Assembly: GCA_900466475.1 (NCBI GenBank)
Contig: UBMI01000004.1
Span: forward strand, 182,539 to 246,538
Direction: 5' to 3'
DNA length: 64,000 bases
Source: Hyphomicrobiales bacterium
Lineage (GTDB): Bacteria; Pseudomonadota; Alphaproteobacteria; Rhizobiales; Rhizobiaceae
The notes beneath the pieces were generated by a model. The model was not told the DNA's origin, ran no database searches, and was given only the letters and a program-made list of their open reading frames with translations. Within the stretch, counting starts at the first letter, position 1. Each line of letters starts with the position of its first letter. A program made the translations under genes and the position numbers. Shown here piece after piece: positions 60,419 through 64,000 of this stretch.

Positions 60419-62776
60419 ATGGCCGATGTCACGGCTCTGACATTTCTGGCCCTGTGTCTGCCGTTGATCGGCGCTCTTGCGGCTCCCTTAATCATTCGTG
60501 CCTTCGGCGCAGGCGGCGCCTGGCTGCTCGCCGTCGCCCCTTTGCTCGCCTTCCTGCATTTCCTGCGTCTCGTGCCGCAGATCGCTGATGGCGAAATCAT
60601 AACCGGCGGTTATGACTGGGTGCCGGGCCTGGGCCTGCGTTTTTCCTGGTTCCTCGACGGATTGTCGCTCACCTTCGCCCTGCTCATCACCGGCATCGGC
60701 ACGCTGATCGTGCTTTATGCCGGCGGGTATCTGAAGGGCCATCCGGATCAGGGTCGGTTCTTCTCGTTCATCTTCCTCTTCATGGGCGCAATGCTCGGCG
60801 TCGTGGTGTCGGACAGCTTTCTGATGTTCTTCATCTTTTGGGAGCTCACCTCGATCACCTCCTTTCTGCTGATCGGCTTCGACCATGAACGGCAGGCGGC
60901 ACGGCGCGCCGCTTTGCAGGCACTCGTCGTCACAGGCGGGGGAGGGCTGCTGCTGCTTGCCGGCTTGCTCCTGCTCTGGGGGCAGACAGGCGTTGCGCAG
61001 CTGTCGGAACTGATGCAGTTCGGCGATGTCGTCAGAGGCAGCCCGCTCTATTTTGCCACCCTGTTGCTGGTGCTCGGCGGCGCCTTCACCAAATCGGCAC
61101 AGTTTCCATTCCACTTCTGGCTGCCGAACGCCATGGAGGCGCCGACACCGGTTTCAGCCTATCTGCATTCCGCCACCATGGTGAAGGCCGGCGTCTATCT
61201 GCTGATGCGGCTGAATCCGGTCATGGGCGCAACACCCGCATGGGAGGTTCTGCTGCCGGTCTTCGGCGGCCTGACGCTCGTCACCGGCTCGGTGCTTGCG
61301 ATCCGACAGACGGATCTGAAGCTGAAGCTCGCCTATACGACGGTCTCCTCCCTTGGCCTGCTGGTGCTGCTGACCGGCTTCGGATCGGATTATGCCATTG
61401 AAGGCGCAGTGCTCTATCTGGTGGCGCATTCGTTCTTCAAGGGCGCGCTTTTCATGGTCGCCGGCATCATTGACCACGAAACCGGCACGCGGAACATCAC
61501 GCGGCTGCGGGGCCTGCGAAAGGCCATGCCGCTGACCTTTGCGATCGCTATCGTCGCCGCACTTTCCATGGCCGGGTTGCCGCCTTTCTTCGGTTTCCTC
61601 GCCAAGGAGGAAATTTATACGGCTATCGTCGGCAGTGATCTCTATCCCGTCCTTGCCACCACCATCGCCGTCCTCGGCAATGCGCTGATGTTTGCGATCG
61701 CCTTTGCCGTGGGACTGAGGCCTTTCGCCGGCAGGCTGGTGGAGACGCCCAAACATCCGCATGAGGCGCCGGTCCTGCTTTGGCTCGGCCCTGCCGTCCT
61801 TGCTTTGGCAGGTCCGCTTGCTGCAGTCTTTTCCGGCGTCACCCACAGTGCGATCTCCTCGCCCATGGCCTCCGCTATTGCTGGCGCTTCCAAAGAGGTT
61901 TCCATTTCGCTGACCCCGCATATCGGGCTGCCGCTTGCCTTGTCGTTGCTGACGATCGTACTCGGCATCGCTGTTTACTGGCAGCTCGACCGTAGCAGGG
62001 CTTTCGTCGCCTACGTGCTGCACTCCGCACGTGGCCCGGATCGCGGTTTCGATCATTTCATCGCCGGACTTGTCCGTTTCGCCCACGGTTTCATCGGCAT
62101 CGTCCAGCCAAGGCGGCTGGATATCTACGTCGCCTGCACATTCCTCTGCGTTGCGGCAATCCTGCTTGTACCGCTCGTCATCAATGACGGACTGCCGCCA
62201 GGCTTTGCCTGGCCTGCAGACCTGCGCCTGCGTGAAGCGGGCATCATGGTCATCGCCGTACTCGGCCTTGTCGCCGTGCTGATCGCCCGCGACAGGCTGA
62301 CGGCGATCGTATCGCTCGGCATTCAGGGTTTTGCCGTCGCGCTGATCTTCCTGCTCTTCGGCGCCCCGGATCTCGCCTTCACCCAGTTCATGGTCGAAAC
62401 GCTCGCGGTCGTCATTCTTGCCCTCGTCATGACCCGTCTGCGCCTGTCGCCGACCGATCCGCGCCACGGCGTCCGCCGCCTCTTCGATATCGTACTTTCA
62501 CTCGCCTGTGGCCTCGGCTTCGCGCTGCTTTTGATGCGCGCCACGCAGGCGCCGTTCAACACGGCGCTCAGCGATTTCTTCAATGCCCATTCGAAGCTGA
62601 TCGCCCACGGCGCCAATGTCGTGAACGTCATCATCGTTGATTTCCGCGGCACTGACACGCTCGGCGAAATCGCCGTCGTGGCGGTGACAGGCCTCGCCAT
62701 CCTTGCGCTGATCCGCATCCGCGGCAACACGGAGCGCCGACTGGCGACAAACAATCCGGATGCGGAGGAGGCATGA
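60419..62776 (+). CDS. mrpA: Mrp/Pha antiporter subunit A
   Basis: 785 residues and about 20 helices. The NuoL-like antiporter core (FFIFWELTSITSFLLIGFDH, FPFHFWLPNAMEAPTPVSAY, LKLKLAYTTVSSLGLLVLL) is followed by a C-terminal MbhD/E-like part (AVALIFLLFGAPDLAFTQFM, IIVDFRGTDTLGEIAVVAV). It forms the multi-subunit Na or K/proton antiporter for alkali and salt tolerance; in Sinorhizobium the homologous pha operon is needed for potassium adaptation. GGGGAGGGG precedes the ATG at 60419. Confidence 0.95.
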   Translation: MADVTALTFLALCLPLIGALAAPLIIRAFGAGGAWLLAVAPLLAFLHFLRLVPQIADGEIITGGYDWVPGLGLRFSWFLDGLSLTFALLITGIGTLIVLYAGGYLKGHPDQGRFFSFIFLFMGAMLGVVVSDSFLMFFIFWELTSITSFLLIGFDHERQAARRAALQALVVTGGGGLLLLAGLLLLWGQTGVAQLSELMQFGDVVRGSPLYFATLLLVLGGAFTKSAQFPFHFWLPNAMEAPTPVSAYLHSATMVKAGVYLLMRLNPVMGATPAWEVLLPVFGGLTLVTGSVLAIRQTDLKLKLAYTTVSSLGLLVLLTGFGSDYAIEGAVLYLVAHSFFKGALFMVAGIIDHETGTRNITRLRGLRKAMPLTFAIAIVAALSMAGLPPFFGFLAKEEIYTAIVGSDLYPVLATTIAVLGNALMFAIAFAVGLRPFAGRLVETPKHPHEAPVLLWLGPAVLALAGPLAAVFSGVTHSAISSPMASAIAGASKEVSISLTPHIGLPLALSLLTIVLGIAVYWQLDRSRAFVAYVLHSARGPDRGFDHFIAGLVRFAHGFIGIVQPRRLDIYVACTFLCVAAILLVPLVINDGLPPGFAWPADLRLREAGIMVIAVLGLVAVLIARDRLTAIVSLGIQGFAVALIFLLFGAPDLAFTQFMVETLAVVILALVMTRLRLSPTDPRHGVRRLFDIVLSLACGLGFALLLMRATQAPFNTALSDFFNAHSKLIAHGANVVNVIIVDFRGTDTLGEIAVVAVTGLAILALIRIRGNTERRLATNNPDAEEA

Positions 62777-62853
62777 GACAGGTCTCTTTGGAATCTGATT
62801 CTGTCCTCGCAGCGAATGCAGCGTTCGAGGTATCGCGGGACGTTACCGTTTCA

Positions 62854-62991
62854 CCTCATTCCTGTGCTTGCCACAGGAATCCAGCCTGCCCAAGTCCTTG
62901 GGCGGGAGAGACTCTTTGGTTTGCTGCAAATGAGTCATTCACGACGCAGACACGTCGTGGCTGGATTCCTGTGACAAGCACAGGAATGAGG
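62854..62991. repeat. Palindromic repeat element inside the mrp operon
   Basis: 33-bp terminal arms (62854-62886 and 62959-62991) are inverted copies with 32 of 33 matches, containing ATTCCTGTG and CACAGGAAT sub-palindromes. The 72-bp centre includes further small stems such as ACGACG...CGTCGT. It is a mobile-looking intergenic element of the rhizobial kind, filling the 265-bp gap between mrpA and mrpB. Confidence 0.85.
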
Positions 62992-63041
62992 GAGGTTGGT
63001 AGACGTCCCCGGCCGTCTCAGCCTCTTTGTGGAGGCGCGCA

Positions 63042-63461
63042 ATGAACACCCTCATCTTCCGGACGGTCGCCCCCTTCATCACCGCGCTGATGCTGCTTTT
63101 TTCCGTTTTTATCCTGCTGCGCGGCCACAACGAGCCGGGTGGCGGCTTCATCGGCGGATTGATCGCCGCTTCGGCTCTGGCGATTTACGGCATTGCTTTC
63201 GGCGTGGACGCGGTGCGCCGGGCGATTCGCGTACATCCATTGGCGATTGCCGGCTTCGGTCTCTTGCTCTCTTGCCTCGCCGGCCTGATCTCGATCTTCT
63301 TTGCCGTGCCATTCATGACCGGCCTTTGGGTCTATCCCGTCCTGGCAGGTGTGGAAGTGCCGCTCTCCAGCGTCATGCTCTTCGATCTCGGCGTCTATTT
63401 CGTGGTGCTCGGCGCCGTCGCTTCGATCGCGCTGGCGCTGGAAGAAAGGGAGCTGGACTGA
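63042..63461 (+). CDS. mrpB: Mrp/Pha antiporter subunit B
   Basis: 139 residues, four helices, with the MnhB signature [20 protein letters not shown] and [25 protein letters not shown] precedes the ATG. Overlaps mrpC by 1 bp (TGATG). Confidence 0.94.
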   Translation: MNTLIFRTVAPFITALMLLFSVFILLRGHNEPGGGFIGGLIAASALAIYGIAFGVDAVRRAIRVHPLAIAGFGLLLSCLAGLISIFFAVPFMTGLWVYPVLAGVEVPLSSVMLFDLGVYFVVLGAVASIALALEERELD

Positions 63462-63838
63462 TGGAAGCGCTCTTTGCCATTCTCGTCGGCCTGTTCTTTT
63501 CGGCCGCTGTCTATCTGATCCTGTCGCGCTTCTCGATCCGCATCATGCTCGGCATCGCCATTCTCGGTAACGCCGTGAACCTGCTGATCTTCACGGCAGG
63601 AAGGCTGACCCGCGTCGTGCCGCCGATCATACCCGCAGGGGCCGACATGCTGCCATCAGGTGCGGCTAATCCGCTGCCGCAGGCGCTGATCCTGACGGCC
63701 ATCGTCATCTCCTTTTCTTTCCTCGCTTTCCTGCTGGTGCTGACCTACCGCGCCTATCAGGAGCTCGGCACAGACGATACGACCCGCATGCACGATGCCG
63801 AACCTGAAGACCGGCCGCTGCCGCCTTTGGGGTATTGA
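63461..63838 (+). CDS. mrpC: Mrp/Pha antiporter subunit C
   Basis: 125 residues, three helices, NuoK-like: RIMLGIAILGNAVNLLIFTA and PLPQALILTAIVISFSFLAF. The start codon shares its A with the mrpB stop, giving coupling. Confidence 0.94.
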   Translation: MEALFAILVGLFFSAAVYLILSRFSIRIMLGIAILGNAVNLLIFTAGRLTRVVPPIIPAGADMLPSGAANPLPQALILTAIVISFSFLAFLLVLTYRAYQELGTDDTTRMHDAEPEDRPLPPLGY

Positions 63839-63840
63839 TC

Positions 63841-63900
63841 GTGAGTAAGATGCGGATGCTCAATGCCCATGCGCCGACCCTCGCGGGAGGCACCCACTAA
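63841..63900 (+). CDS. Possible 19-codon frame between mrpC and mrpD
   Basis: GTG at 63841 to TAA at 63898-63900, sharing its last base with the mrpD ATG. It encodes a short polar peptide without a family and its start is 2 bp after the mrpC stop. Possibly a coupling or leader frame, possibly chance. Confidence 0.25.
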   Translation: MSKMRMLNAHAPTLAGGTH

Positions 63901-64000
63901 TGGCCGCTCCCGTCACCGACCTCTCGGCCGCCATGGTCACCGCTCCCGTCCCGCCCGCCCACTGGCTGGCGATCCTGCCGGTCGTGCTCTGCATCAGCCT
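63900..64000 (+). CDS. mrpD: Mrp/Pha antiporter subunit D, N-terminal fragment
   Basis: The first 33 codons only; the gene runs off the right edge. Starts ATG at 63900 after GGGAGG. The beginning MAAPVTDLSAAM and HWLAILPVVLCIS leads into the first helix. Identity follows from position after mrpC and the start of a NuoN-like protein. Confidence 0.85.
   Translation, partial: MAAPVTDLSAAMVTAPVPPAHWLAILPVVLCIS

Noticed and set aside
61154..62467. 437-codon minus-strand frame
   Set aside because: Antisense shadow of mrpA; charged low-complexity translation without family features.
62773..63045. 90-codon frame between mrpA and mrpB
   Set aside because: It is a translation through the palindromic repeat (the WIPVTSTGM-type string typical of these elements) and has no family similarity.
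1..64000. CRISPR arrays, tRNA/rRNA genes, insertion sequences, prophage genes
   Set aside because: None seen: no spaced direct repeats, no tRNA-like cloverleaf recognised, no transposase or integrase among the coding frames.

Overview
The window reads as chromosomal DNA of a Rhizobium-type alphaproteobacterium (order Hyphomicrobiales, family Rhizobiaceae). Evidence is high GC coding sequence with GGAGG-type ribosome sites, a dmeR-dmeF cobalt/nickel efflux pair, an Mrp/Pha-type antiporter operon, DUF930, DUF2092 and DUF1127 proteins, and palindromic intergenic repeats of the rhizobial kind. I see no rRNA, tRNA, CRISPR, insertion sequence, integrase or prophage gene. The species assignment is inference.

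Left part (1-20 kb). An EmrA/EmrB efflux pair, a LysR regulator and a quinone-oxidoreductase-like enzyme share a three-half-site operator with identical spacing (7-16-7-11-7 bp) found three times, which defines a small predicted regulon. Next come a gst/tetR divergent pair around a 21-bp dyad, an MdtG-like exporter, a SnoaL-like protein, a TauE/SafE permease, a methyltransferase, a long coiled-coil protein and sodB. An ArsR-SRPBCC-small membrane protein operon follows, then a metallophosphoesterase, araC/SDR and WYL-regulator/LysE divergent pairs, cytochrome c' and a diheme cytochrome c, and a frameshifted isochorismatase-family gene.

Middle part (20-45 kb). A minus-strand cluster encodes a MarR regulator with a Cys-rich tail, a periplasmic protein and a thioredoxin-fold redoxin. 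After it come dmeRF, a Tat-exported class A beta-lactamase, a BTAD/TolB-N/TPR regulator, membrane PQQ glucose dehydrogenase, selO with glutathione peroxidase, an MFS exporter, homocysteine methyltransferase, TetR, DUF1697, an S9 oligopeptidase, DUF930, a polysaccharide deacetylase, a DAO-type oxidase, an AI-2E family permease and a LysR/aldo-keto reductase pair.

Right part (45-64 kb). The most unusual gene is a 944-residue fusion of a trypsin-like protease, a middle domain and a two-HKD phospholipase D/nuclease module. It is followed by a glyoxalase-fold protein with a possible Tat signal, a stress protein, a DksA-type zinc finger protein, hemolysin III, acetyltransferases, a pentapeptide protein, a DAO oxidase and msrB. 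A carbonic anhydrase-small protein-DUF2092-SulP series comes next, and then the Mrp cation/proton antiporter operon (mrpA, B, C, start of D), which carries a palindromic repeat between mrpA and mrpB.

Overall the region is housekeeping and stress-defence chromosome: efflux, redox and thiol repair, metal export, pH and cation homeostasis, with many regulator/target pairs whose operators are visible as inverted repeats. The best candidates for undescribed biology are the protease-PLD fusion, the LysR operator triplet, and the MarR(Cys)-periplasmic protein-redoxin unit.
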